Positions 53,818 to 64,000 of a stretch of DNA of 64,000 nucleotides are shown piece by piece. The position numbers and the translations under genes were made by a program. The notes beneath the pieces are model-generated. The model was not told where the DNA came from and ran no database searches. It was given only the letters and a program-made list of their open reading frames with translations. Origin of the DNA: Auanema rhodensis (taxonomy: Eukaryota > Nematoda > Chromadorea > Rhabditida > Rhabditidae); NCBI GenBank assembly GCA_964057225.1, contig OZ059895.1, positions 7,192,001 to 7,256,000 of the forward strand. Direction: 5' to 3'. Every line of letters begins with the position of its first letter. Position 1 is the stretch's first letter.

Positions 53818-56597
53818 TTACAAGACTATAGATATCTTGCCAGAAGCTACCAATTGACGTAAACGATATTTCTGAATTTTTGTGTGAACCCGTGGAAAAT
53901 CTTCTACAAAAGCAAATTGTTCAGGTATTGGAAACTGAAATATTTATATAATTATATATAATATACTATAGTATAGTTAATCTTACTCTGTGATTGCGAC
54001 ACATATCAACAAGTTCATTACGAACGTATACAGCATTGCTTCCAGGATTTTTCATTACACATACAGCTGTTACAGGTTCACCACGTCCAATAGATATAAC
54101 CTTAATAGTTTTAATAGTAAAACTTAAGTTTGAAACTTAAAACTATACTTGAACTCCTTTAATTAATTCATTTTGATTTAATAATCTTTCAATATTCCAA
54201 TGTTCAACTAAACCATTGTTTTTGTCTTGAATTAAATCTTCTTTGCTTGTCACTATTTCAACATTTCCTTGAGCATCCATCCGTGCTACATCTCTATAAT
54301 CAAGTTTATCTTCATATTTCATGTAAATTCTTTCATCTTACCCTGTATCTAACCATTTCTCTTTTCCTGAACAGTCTGGAGCATAACCAAGGAAGGTGCT
54401 ACCGAAATATGTTCGGATTTTCAAATATCCCAACTGTCCTTCTGGAACTTTTTCCCCTGAGCCTGATAAAGCTTCCAAGCATATCTGAAACATGTAATTC
54501 GTAAAAGAGCAAGAAATATATATTTTTTTGGTTTATTAAATTGAAAATTGAAGCATAACATGCCTCATATCCAGCTATGGCACGTCCAACATTTCGTGTA
54601 AAATCTGTTGTTTCATCACCCAAAATAGGAATAGATCCAGTTTCAGTTAAAAGATATCCAACCTAAATGTATTTTATAAAAATATTATGAATTTCTATGT
54701 ATTTACCGCAATAATTTTGACATTTTGGCATTGTTGTTGAATAATTTGAAGAACTTCACGTGATACTCTATCACCAATTAATAAAATATTTTGAAGTTGA
54801 TTCAATTTAACACGTTGAGTTTGTGAGATCTTGAGCAATAATCGTAAAGCAGATCCATTTGATAATAGTGTTGTACAACTTAAAAAAAATATATTTAACT
54901 ATATATATATAGTTAAATAGAATAGAATTACTTACTTATACTTATTAACACTTGCAAATAGATTACGAGGTAATGGAGAAGGCTCAGGAAAAACTGTTCG
55001 ACATTCAGTTAAGAATGGTGACAAGCATACAAGCGAGAAGATTGGAATACGGAAAATTGGCAAAGCACAGCATATAACATGCTAAAATCAAATAAAATTT
55101 ATTTATTTTAAATTTAGGTTTGTTTACCTCTTTTTGAATATGAAAAGCTGTTACTGTAGCTCGAGCACCATTAAGTAATTGATAATGAGACAATGCTACA
55201 AGTTTTGGTTCAGCTGTTGATCCCTAAAATAAATATAAAGTATATATTTAGTTATTATTATAAATTAAAGATACCATAGTAAATTGTAAACAAGCTAGTT
55301 TATGGCTACTCCAATTCTCATATTTTGGCAATTTTTCAACTTTTTCTTTTGAAGATTTATTAAAAACTTCAGATAAGGTATAAGTTCCTCTATAAATAAA
55401 AATTCATTGAAATTAAAAACAAATCCAAGTACTTACGCATGACGGTGATCTTCCTCTGCTAGTATGACGTGTGTTAAATTAGGAAGTGCATTACACTTAA
55501 GTTTTCCTATAAAGTAAACAAATCAAAATGTTTTCAGTTCCGCCATGACGTTGACAATGTGTAAATTTTACAAGAAATAAACTTTATAGAATGTTTTTAT
55601 CTCTCTCTCTCTCTCTCTTCCTCATTCCCACATTCTTATACTGTTATCATTCAAAACAAAAACATTAGCAGCGAGTGGTTTCGATCCACCGACCTCTGGG
55701 TTATGGGCCCAGCACGCTTCCACTGCGCCACGCTGCTGTTGAAACTGGCTTCAAAAATATTTCCTCTATATTTATCCAATTTTACAACAAATCAAAGATG
55801 AATCATACTCTAGTACCTTTCGGACAACTCATTAGTTCTGGACAGAACTCAAGAAGCAATGAGTGTAAATAATCTGTTTGCGCCTGGGCCTTGAAGCAGA
55901 TAACAGCCCGAAATTCTCCCTAAACTTTATTGTTTTTAAACCTAGTATTCATTGACAAGTTCATATTCATCAGAAATTGAAATGAGAACTCACAACAGCA
56001 AGAGCACGATAGAAGCTTTCAGCATGTGGAAAGTTTGGATTAGCCATACTGAATACCAAACCAGCACGAGAAGCAGCTAAAGTGCTGAGCATAGCCTAAG
56101 AAAAAGCAGTTTTGAGATAGTATATTCTAATGAAAACCTGTGAATGATTACTTCCACAAATAAGAATTCGATCACCCGGTACTAATCCAGTAGATAACAA
56201 TCCAGCAGCAATACCATCCATCTAATCAATAATTATTTATAATAATATATATATTAGATTGATATAATACCTCAGTTACAACTTTGGCAAATGTCAAAGA
56301 AGTTTTTTCGGAATCAAAAACAGCAGCAACTCTATCACTTCCGGCCTAATTATTAATATTAAAAAATTTAAAAAAGTAATATTTACCTTTGTATAAATTA
56401 ATTCAGGAATTGTTTGTGAATCAAAGTCTACTTGTTTTGGTGGAGGAAAATTAGAAGATCCCTTAGAATAAATAAATAAATTTATTATTTTAAAATGAAA
56501 TTAAAATGAAAAATTTAACTAAAAATATCAGAAAATATCATCTAACCTTTACGAATCCATTATAATCAATGCAGTAAGTTTGGTCAATAATGGACAT
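53818..56597 (-). CDS. ACSF2-like acyl-CoA synthetase, active-site motifs degenerate
   Basis: ANL-superfamily protein nearest to medium-chain acyl-CoA synthetase ACSF2; 568 residues, 16 exons high to low: 56547-56597, 56387-56461, 56271-56345, 56138-56221, 55994-56095, 55817-55919, 55437-55506, 55275-55389, 55128-55223, 54936-55081, 54707-54878, 54564-54662, 54342-54484, 54149-54293, 53987-54100, 53818-53934. Family landmarks are LTFAKVVTE, AAGLLSTGLVPGDRI, LTETG (A5-like), TGD (443-445) and a C-terminal TKIQKYRLRQL with Lys549. The ATP-binding signature TSGTTGxPKG reads TMGSTAEPKL (224-233), and the hinge region GRSKD reads TSKED. Activity is therefore doubtful; a pseudoenzyme is possible. 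No clear mitochondrial presequence. One intron is GC-AG, and another hosts an initiator tRNA gene. Confidence 0.88.
54485..54563 (-). other. Non-canonical GC-AG intron in the ACSF2-like gene
   Basis: Reading the minus strand, the exon ends ...TATGAG and the intron begins GCATGT, ending TTTCAG. This is the only junction that keeps phase 0 and matches the family alignment (VGRAIAGYE joined to ICLEALSG). The nearby GT option shifts the frame. Confidence 0.7.
55666..55737 (-). tRNA. Initiator tRNA-Met (CAT)
   Basis: 72-base intronless tRNA on the minus strand with a full cloverleaf. The acceptor stem AGCAGCG pairs with CGCTGCT. The anticodon arm is CTGGG-CCCATAA-CCCAG, anticodon CAT. The T loop is ATCGAAA instead of TTCRANT. 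The first pair A-T, three G-C pairs in the anticodon stem and the A-containing T loop are eukaryotic initiator hallmarks. A TTTTT run about 5 bases downstream fits RNA polymerase III termination. It lies in intron 6 (55507-55816) of the ACSF2-like gene, on the same strand. Confidence 0.97.
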
Positions 56598-57835
56598 ATT
56601 GAAGAAAATCTTTAAAAGGATCAATTTTTATATAAACAAATAACTATTTTATAGAATTAATAAAGAAAATAGATAATTTATAAATAAAATATTCAAAAAA
56701 AGAAAATATAAATGATGATTTTATATGTTTTGTGTACAAATTATATAAAATTTTGAATAAAATATATTGAAATAAATAAAAATAAAAATATTATAGAAGA
56801 TGTGTATTTAAACAAAAATATATTTGGTTGTGATAGATACAAGATTTTGAGGAAAAGCAATACTAACAGCTGACAAAGTCGACCGTTGGTCGTAGGTCAG
56901 ACCGAAACTATAGCTGTAGGTGTACTTCTGTTTGTAAAATTAAAAACTTTTTTTTTTAATTTAAAACAGAAAAAAACATATAAAAGATTAGAAGAAAAGT
57001 ACTCATGAGTTAAGTAATTCTTCTAGCAATCTATATATTTATCTGATTTGAACAACGCAAAATAAATGTGAAATAGTAAAAACGTATTGAGATGTATAGA
57101 TATAAGAAGAAGTTGTTGAGATACAAAAGTAATTTCAAATAATAGAAAAAGTATTAAAAGAGAGAGAAAGTGAAAGTAAGAGAGAGAGAAAGAGAGAGAG
57201 AAAGTGAGAGGGAATTGTGGTTCAATAGGTATGAGCAAAATCTTTGAGCCCATCTGTTTATAATTACTTCTCATCTTTACAACAAAAATCGATCAAATTG
57301 TGCCATTCTTCTTCAATTCATTGTGAGTTATCACAAAATCTTTTAACTATATTCAATATATGTTTTTTTTCTTTTCTTCTTCTTTTTTTTAACTATATGT
57401 ATATATATATATACGAATAATGCAGCTGAACAATCTAATTTCATCGTTTTTCTACCCTTTCCGTCTTCTAATTCGTTTTTCCTTTTCCTGGAAATAATTC
57501 AGAAAATAGCTAGTTTTCTTCATTGTAACATTGAGCCATGTATTAGCTCACCTATGTGTTGTCTTTTTTTTTTGATTAACAAAGTATATAAAATATAATT
57601 TTATAGTAAACATTTAAAAATAATTAAACAAATATAAATATATATTTATTATAATTTTCATTTAAATATTCTTTTTTATTTAAAATCTTGAGTATAAATA
57701 AAACCCATGTTTGTATATTATCACAGAGAGCAGAAAAAAACAAATAAAACTTCTGAAACTATAGTTAACCTATATTATGTATAGTTTAAAAAAAATTTAA
57801 ACTATATTATAGTTAAACTACTATTACTAATACTA
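56598..57835 (-). other. Spacer between myosin VI and the ACSF2-like gene
   Basis: AT-rich with a GA tract near 57157-57210 and AACTATA palindromes at 57760-57820. A minus-strand AATAAA at 57675-57680 is the likely myosin VI polyadenylation signal, about 155 bases beyond the stop. The slightly GC-richer stretch at 56870-56930 may be promoter DNA of the ACSF2-like gene. No gene recognised. Confidence 0.5.
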
Positions 57836-60800
57836 CTATGGTGTCCATTTAGGAAGTGGCTTTCCACCAAAATGTGCCCAAACATTTTCAAATTCGCCTT
57901 GAGGAATTTCAGCTCCTTTACGTCGAGTAAGATCTGTTTGATCTAACGGTCGATCACACATATGAATATCATCTTTACCTTTAAAAAATATAAAATAAAA
58001 GATAAAAAAAGAAGATTATATATACCTGCTATTAATAGAATAGGTTCAGATGATGGATATTGTATTATTTGACGACATATATATTGACCATTGAAATGAG
58101 AATACCAAACACCTCGTTGTGTATTGGATGTAGCATTACAAGCTTAAGCATAAATATAATTTAAATATAACTATATATAGAAGTAATTACAATGTTCAGC
58201 TTTATAGATGTCTGTCTCATTACTAATAGGAACTTTGAAATATCTTTGAACTGTCAAGGCTGGATTAACTAGTGGAACTGTGGATCGACCTGAACTAGAA
58301 GCTTAGAAACAGCGTCTCACCAATAAAGCTAGCTTTCTCCGTGAAGAAACATCTAAGATGCATACCGTTCGTTATGTTCATCATCGAGAAAGGTACCCGA
58401 CTGGTAGATGGAATAGGAATAGGAAGATGTTTTCGAGGCAGTTTGATTTATTTCTATTTTATCAGAGAAAAGGACGAGTATATATTATGTGATGATGTAT
58501 ATATCAGTGAATAATGTATTTTATAGATCCAGAATAATCAGTAGAGCTATGAATTTGAATTCAGATCGAAATTTCGCATCGAATAGCATATCATATGTAA
58601 ATTTAGAGCCGAAATTAATAAAAATCCTGGAACTCTCTCTTCATAAATGGAATTCGCCTTGAGGGATCCTGAGTATCGACTCTGCACATCAGCTAGTGGA
58701 GCCAAATTTGAAAAGGGGTTTACGAATTTTCTTGAAATCTAAAAGGGTAATATTGCAAAATAGATTGTAAAAGAAGTTGATGAAGAAGAAAGAAAGAAGT
58801 GTACGCACCTAAGCTAATGCTATCAATTGCAATAGAGTACTGTAGGTCAGGTGTGATAACACAATAAACGATTTAAGGAAACTTGAACAAACTTTTTTTA
58901 AGTAACGAAAAACGTGAATATGCTACAGCTTAAGCTTCTGAGAGCATAAAAATTCTGGAAGAAAAAACGGCGAATGTTTCTTTATCAATATCAAATCAAT
59001 AGTTTTCAGTAAGGCAAATGGGCGGGTACACCATGAAAAGGGGAGGGAGACACAAAACCTCTTTTTCTACATCAATAAATCTTTCAAAAGGCTTTTTCTT
59101 AATTGCCATCTTAATATATATAAAATTAGTAATACAATACTTTTTTTAATGTCAATTAACTTCCGCTATTTCCGCCATGCCAACGGTTGCATCGCAATCG
59201 TAATCGTCAGAGCATCAAACGGATTCACAAAGACTTTTGGTAGTTTAATTTCTAATTTAGAATTTATATATTCTTCAGACTTTTAGTTTTTTGTTTAGTT
59301 TAAATATGAATAGAATACTGTGTACCTGAACTATGTAATATCTTGTAAGCATCAAATGTGTAGAAATCATTGAAAAATCCTAAATGATAGATGCTATTTT
59401 ACATTATTTTTATTATTTTGTAAACAAAATATCAAGAAATATATATATATATATAAATAGAAAAATATGTGTATATATGCTACTACTCACATCTTTTTAC
59501 TCAAAATTTAATATCCATATAAACAAAAATAGCTCTAAACTTCCGACAAGAACAATTCCCAGTGTTGCAAAACTCAAAAACCCTAACTGGATTTACTGCT
59601 TCAAATTCCCTGCTTTCCAAACAAGGAGATTCGTTTTAAGATATATCTTTGGCTTATTACTACAATTATAGCTTCAAATCAACATTAGATGAATCTAATT
59701 GTAGTAAATTTTTCAAACGAACAGACTGACTTTTACTTCTAATGAAAACTGAATAAATAAAATGTATGGATAAACTTTTGAATAAACTATATAGTAGTAT
59801 AGTATATGAACACATGTCATTTATTTCATTTTTTATATTCAAAAATATTATAATAAAATTAAAAATTTGAATTTTGTCCTAATAAAAGGCACATTTCAGA
59901 CTAAAAATTAATAAAAATTCTGAATTTCTCTTGGAAAAAATGGAATTTGCCCTCAGGGATCCTGAGTATCGATTCTGCACATCAACTAGTGGAGCCAAAT
60001 TTGAATAGGGTTTTTCAGAAATTTCATAAAATCTCAATTAAAAATTAAAAATGAAAAGAATATAAATGTAAAATAATATTTATTATGTTAATAAATAAAT
60101 TGATAATTAATGTGTTGTATCACTGTCGCATATTAGGCTTTTGGGTTGATTTCCATTCATTGTAAATTCGTACTCTTCTTGTGAACTCATCTTTACAAGC
60201 TGTCAACAATTCCAAATCTATAATTAATTAAGAAAGTATAGTTAACTAAGTAAGCTAATAAAGAAATAGTTGAAAGTTACTACTGAAACAACTTAAAAGC
60301 ACAGGCAATTGCAGAGTGCTAGAATAGCCTAGAAGAGGATATGCTTGCAATGATGAGCAACATACATGTCGCATGCTAACGATAAGTAAAAAGCTATAGC
60401 CATTAACTTAAACGAAGAAAATGTGATACTTTGTTGCAGGAAGGAAGCTGACAATTATGTTTTTACATGAGATAAGCTACACAAAGAAGTTAGTTCGAAG
60501 AAAAAAGATTAGATATGTAAGCATATTGCTTCTTCTTCTCTCATTTTTTTTGGTGAATATACTTAATATTGTCAATAATGTCTTTTACATCATTTTTCTC
60601 TATTTTGATTATGTAACACAGAAAAATATAGTTAATCTAGTTGTAATAAGAAAGAAGAACACACAAACACCAGATATATCCTGAGCACCAAAAAAATGAG
60701 CAGATGGAGCTGTCTATCCATTTTTTCGTTTTTTTTCTTGACCTAGCTATTGCTCTTACATCGATATAGCATTCATTTCTTCCTTTTTCAGATCGTAGAT

Positions 60801-63800
60801 TAGCAACTCACTTTTCCTTCTCTCTCTATCTCTCTATCTCTCTATCTCTCTATCTCTATCTCTCTATCGCCCTCTCTATCTCTCTCTATCTCGCTCACTC
60901 ACTACATTTTCTTTCAGAAACTTTTATAAAACAACATTAGAAGAGAAGATCTAATAATTTTAAACAATAAGCTAACCTGTTGATGTGTTAATTGTATCAC
61001 GAAGTTCAGGGAAGCTCCAGCTTGACAAATCATTTTTTCCTTTGTTAGTATTAATATTTTGAGTAGATCTGAAATGAATATAAACATATACAAAGAATAT
61101 TTTTTTATTTTCAACTCACATTGGTATTGAGGGAATTTCTACAATAGCTTGATGATCATCTTTTGCTAATCGACTAGCAAGCTGGTAATCTAAACGTTCT
61201 TGATGAACTAGAACCTGTCTGCAAGGTAGAAAGAGAATATATAATAATTCAATAGTGACAATAAACCTTTTCGATTCAGTTTTTTCTCTTTCGCTAAGCC
61301 ATTGCCTTTCAGACTTTTCTCGTTCTTCTTCATGCTCTTTACGTCTAAGAAAGAAGAATTATTGAAATAATGGTTATATTATATTGAATATATAACTATA
61401 TAGAATAAAATATGTGTGAATTAAACTTTAGTTCACTAAAATATATTCGAAAATTATCAAATTAAATAGAAACAGAACATGAGCTACATGTAGGTGGGAG
61501 TCGATCGCAATGAAATTAAGTAATTTTCTTCAATAGAAACTGAGTTGATGATGGTCATTAAAGGAATCGACACAGAGAAACAAGCAGAATTGAATTTTAG
61601 AATTTCATTCATAGCATGTCAGCAAAAAAGGGGCAAAAAGACGTACGAAATAGAAATTTTAAAATTAAAAGAAAACAAACATTTGACGATCAGCTAGCCG
61701 TTGTTGTTGCTCTTGTTCTTGTCTTCGAAGACGTTCCTGTTCTTGTAACCTTAATTATCAAATATTATATGAAAATATATAATATATAATACCTTTTTTC
61801 TTCTAATTTAAGTAATTTCAGTTGTTCATCATCTTGAAGTTGTTTCCTTAAACATATCAACGTAAATTAGAATAGACAAAACAAATTTAAAAACAAAACA
61901 ACAAATAAACATACTTCAACAGCAATATTATCTGATTGACGTTTTGGCTACATTCCTCACGTTGTTTTGTTGCTTTTAAGATTTCAAATTGATTACTCTG
62001 TATATAAATAATTAATTATAAATTATAATATTATATAATATTAACCTTAATATAAGATATTAGCTTATTTATATTTGTATTCAACTCTACAACAGATTTC
62101 GACCATTTAGCTGCACTAGAAGCTTCTAATTCTTTAATAATCTTAGTTGTATCTATAGCTCGTTGTTGTAAGATAAGTGAAGATCTATATATTTCTAATC
62201 TGAAAACAATGATTGAGATGAATCTTAAAGTAGAAAATTATCAAGTCAAAAGAAAAAAAAGGGGAAATGGAAGTGAGATTCGTGAGAAAAATAACAAAAA
62301 AGGACATTTTGTGCAAACATAATTAGAATTGAATTTGAAAATTGTGCAACTATGTAGATGTAGATAATAAAATAAAAATAATTAATTGGCATAGCTGATA
62401 AATGAAACAAAAAAAAGATAAAAGGAAGATGAAGTGATTGTTAAAACTAAGAAACATATTATCACAAAGTATATTTAAGAAGAAACAACTTAAAATATCT
62501 GTTAATCTTGTTTTTAAATAGTCAAAGAATTAGCAAACGAGTGAAAAAAAAACAACGAAAAACAGAAGTGCTTCGTATCAGCTCAGAGCACTGCTGGTAT
62601 AGGTCGTTTGTTTCTCGAATGCTTTTGGGGACCAAATTGAAAAAATATAGCAGCTTGTTCAATAAGAACAAGATAGGAAATAGAATCTTTCTACTATATT
62701 ATTTTACTATATATAATATGCTAATATCATATAGTTTTCGTGAAAAAATGAATTATGAATGCATAAACATCAATTGATCTACAAATTAATGAGAAAAAAT
62801 GCTTTGTTAAACTTCGAAGATGGCTAGACAAGGAATTTAAATTCAGAAAAGTTTTTCAACTTTTTTTTCATTTGATGAATTAGAAATAAAATCTTAAAAT
62901 ATAACAAAGGCTTTGATGGGTGAGTTGACCCTCTTCAGCATTCAAATAATGAAAAGAGACAAGAAAAGAGTTATAGACTCATATAAAAAGAAAAGAGACG
63001 ACTTAGTTTAAGAATCAAAATTAAAACAAACTACTAAGCATTAGAAAAATGCTTTTCATCTTTTCTTGAAAATCGTATAAACAAGCATACCTGGGTTTAT
63101 ACTGTTTTCGAACTAGATATCCTCTCAAAGCAGCTTGAAGTTTTGTTACATATTCCGAACGATATTCAATCTTCTTTTTCACTAAAATATTAAATATAAT
63201 TTCTAATACTAAGATATAAATATGTTATTTGACATGTTCTTTTGGCTCATTTCTCATAATAAGTCAAATTCAGAGCAATTACCACGAGCTATTATTTAGA
63301 TTTTTCTACAAGCTGCCAGATCTATGTCACAAAAAAAATGGCAATTTGTCATTCTTTACATTAAAACTATTTCCTATTCTGGCGATGTCTTAGGTTGTTT
63401 CAGAACTGGCAAAAGCCAAAAAGAGGATGAGTTTAAGGGAACTCGATCACGAAAAAAAAATGCAAAATAGGTATTTGTAAGTATGATACATACGTATATG
63501 ATATAGTTAATATTTAAATTTGAACTTACATTTGATAACCATCCAACTACCATATTGTACCTTATGCCATCGACTACGTATAAGCCATGTACGTACTTGA
63601 CCAATTAGATATTTCATATGTTCAGGATCTTGCTTCATTAACTATACATATAATTATTAAAAAAATATTAAAATGAAATATAATACTTGATCGAATTCAG
63701 CAAATTTTCCTGAACGGAAAAACACCTTTGTTAATCCGAAACATGAGTCCGTTTCACTCATGCCCAAAGCACGAAACAAGCACTGTAAGAAAAGTGAAAA

Positions 63801-64000
63801 TAATTATTAAAATATTCAAAAATTAAATCCCACTTTACAGAATAGTCGTGGATGTAAAAGAGCTAAATCTTTAGGTAATAGAGACTTATACATTTCATAA
63901 AGCTCGTTGAATGATGTTCTAAAAATGTTTTTAATATAGATTAATTATATTAATTATTATATACCTATTTGGATATCCTTTCTGCATTAATTTTAGTACA
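57836..64000 (-). CDS. MYO6: Unconventional myosin VI, 3' part (motor end to cargo-binding domain)
   Basis: Minus-end-directed actin motor for endocytic and vesicle traffic. The 5' part lies beyond 64000. Seventeen exons high to low give about 511 residues: 63965-64000 (partial), 63834-63918, 63687-63782, 63530-63641, 63091-63181, 62046-62199, 61915-61997, 61793-61846, 61681-61749, 61267-61344, 61120-61218, 60977-61068, 60124-60217, 58366-58400, 58191-58289, 58026-58142, 57836-57978. The order is converter end ([16 protein letters not shown]), the myosin VI reverse-gear insert ([12 protein letters not shown]), an IQ-like motif ([14 protein letters not shown]), a Glu/Gln/Arg-rich helix, [16 protein letters not shown], then the C-terminal domain ([19 protein letters not shown]). 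Cargo motifs differ: RRL reads RRV and WWY reads VWY. The 35-base exon 58366-58400 is the least certain. Confidence 0.93.
58608..58742 (-). repeat. Duplicated segment, copy 1 (possible alternative exon)
   Basis: Direct repeat of 59900-60035. The core at about 58663-58711 differs at very few positions. On the minus strand it is open and reads [25 protein letters not shown] acceptor at its upstream edge has the phase left by the preceding myosin exon. No donor restores phase into the next exon, and the frame stops downstream, so it would have to be a terminal exon, or it is non-coding. Confidence 0.45.
59900..60035 (-). repeat. Duplicated segment, copy 2 (possible alternative exon)
   Basis: Second copy, 1.3 kb away in the same orientation. 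The minus-strand frame reads [20 protein letters not shown], then a stop (TTTTAT followed by TAG near 59885), and a minus-strand AATAAA follows near 59820. A TTGAG acceptor gives the phase expected after the exon ending at 60124. It could be an alternative 3'-terminal exon or simply a repeat copy. Confidence 0.4.
60819..60901. repeat. CT/TATC microsatellite
   Basis: Interrupted (CT)n with regular TATC units, inside the myosin VI intron 60218-60976. That intron shows no coding exon. Confidence 0.9.
62200..63090 (-). other. Myosin VI intron, 0.9 kb
   Basis: AT-rich, A-tract-rich intron between the IQ-motif exon and the tail. No exon or RNA gene recognised; the open frame 62508-62777 on the plus strand is not gene-like. 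Confidence 0.6.

Larger units (their letters stand above)
58401..60123 (-). other. Myosin VI tail intron with duplicated segment
   Basis: 1.7 kb intron in the linker before the cargo-binding domain; neighbouring introns are mostly below 350 bases. It holds two direct copies of a conserved segment (58608-58742 and 59900-60035) plus a GC-richer block at 59160-59245. In vertebrate myosin VI, alternative inserts are spliced into this same tail region. Confidence 0.6.

Noticed and set aside
55675-55872. Plus-strand open frame over the tRNA
   Set aside because: It is the complement of the initiator tRNA gene and of an ACSF2-like exon.
57836-58400. Initially read as a separate small unknown gene
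   Set aside because: Its exons match the C-terminal cargo-binding domain of myosin VI and join in phase to the exon at 60124-60217.

Overview
The window is nuclear DNA of a nematode, probably a chromadorean. The evidence is a typical cuticle collagen, a DYF-5-type cilium kinase, many 45-90 nt introns ending in TTTCAG, and AT-rich spacers full of GA/CT and TA microsatellites. I cannot name the species. Genes were built exon by exon: splice sites, codon phase and family similarity agree across every multi-exon model. All positions refer to the given strand.

Layout. (1) 1-16340, + strand: the 3' part (21 exons, about 834 residues) of the PP4 regulatory subunit PP4R1/PPFR-1; its 5' exons are not visible and its first introns run to several kb. 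(2) 16901-20816, - strand: a complete 536-residue MAK/ICK/DYF-5 kinase, convergent with PP4R1. (3) 20817-25731: a 4.9 kb AT-rich divergent spacer with an RFX X-box match and a possible Tc1/mariner end. (4) 25732-26768, + strand: a 313-residue cuticle collagen with TATA box and 5' leader. (5) 26978-29046, - strand: a complete 505-residue tRNA ligase RTCB, tail to tail with the collagen. (6) 29662-32401, - strand: a complete 566-residue RSPRY1 (SPRY + RING). (7) 32402-45584: a 13 kb stretch in which I recognise no gene. (8) 45585-53208, + strand: an unfamiliar 377-residue protein with signal peptide, eight-cysteine Ly6/ET-like domain, acidic charged stalk and a probable GPI signal; its first intron is 6.2 kb. 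(9) 53818-56597, - strand: a 568-residue ACSF2-like acyl-CoA synthetase with altered active-site motifs, one GC-AG intron and an initiator tRNA-Met nested in another intron. (10) 57836-64000, - strand: the 3' part of unconventional myosin VI (17 exons), from the end of the motor through the reverse-gear insert, IQ motif, tail and cargo-binding domain; one tail intron holds two copies of a conserved segment.

The genes are ordinary eukaryotic neighbours and do not form one pathway. The best leads are the degenerate acyl-CoA synthetase, the Ly6/ET-stalk-GPI protein, the duplicated segment in the myosin VI tail intron, the X-box upstream of the cilium kinase, and a dispersed AACTATA palindrome. 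I saw no CRISPR array, intact transposon, virus or toxin gene.
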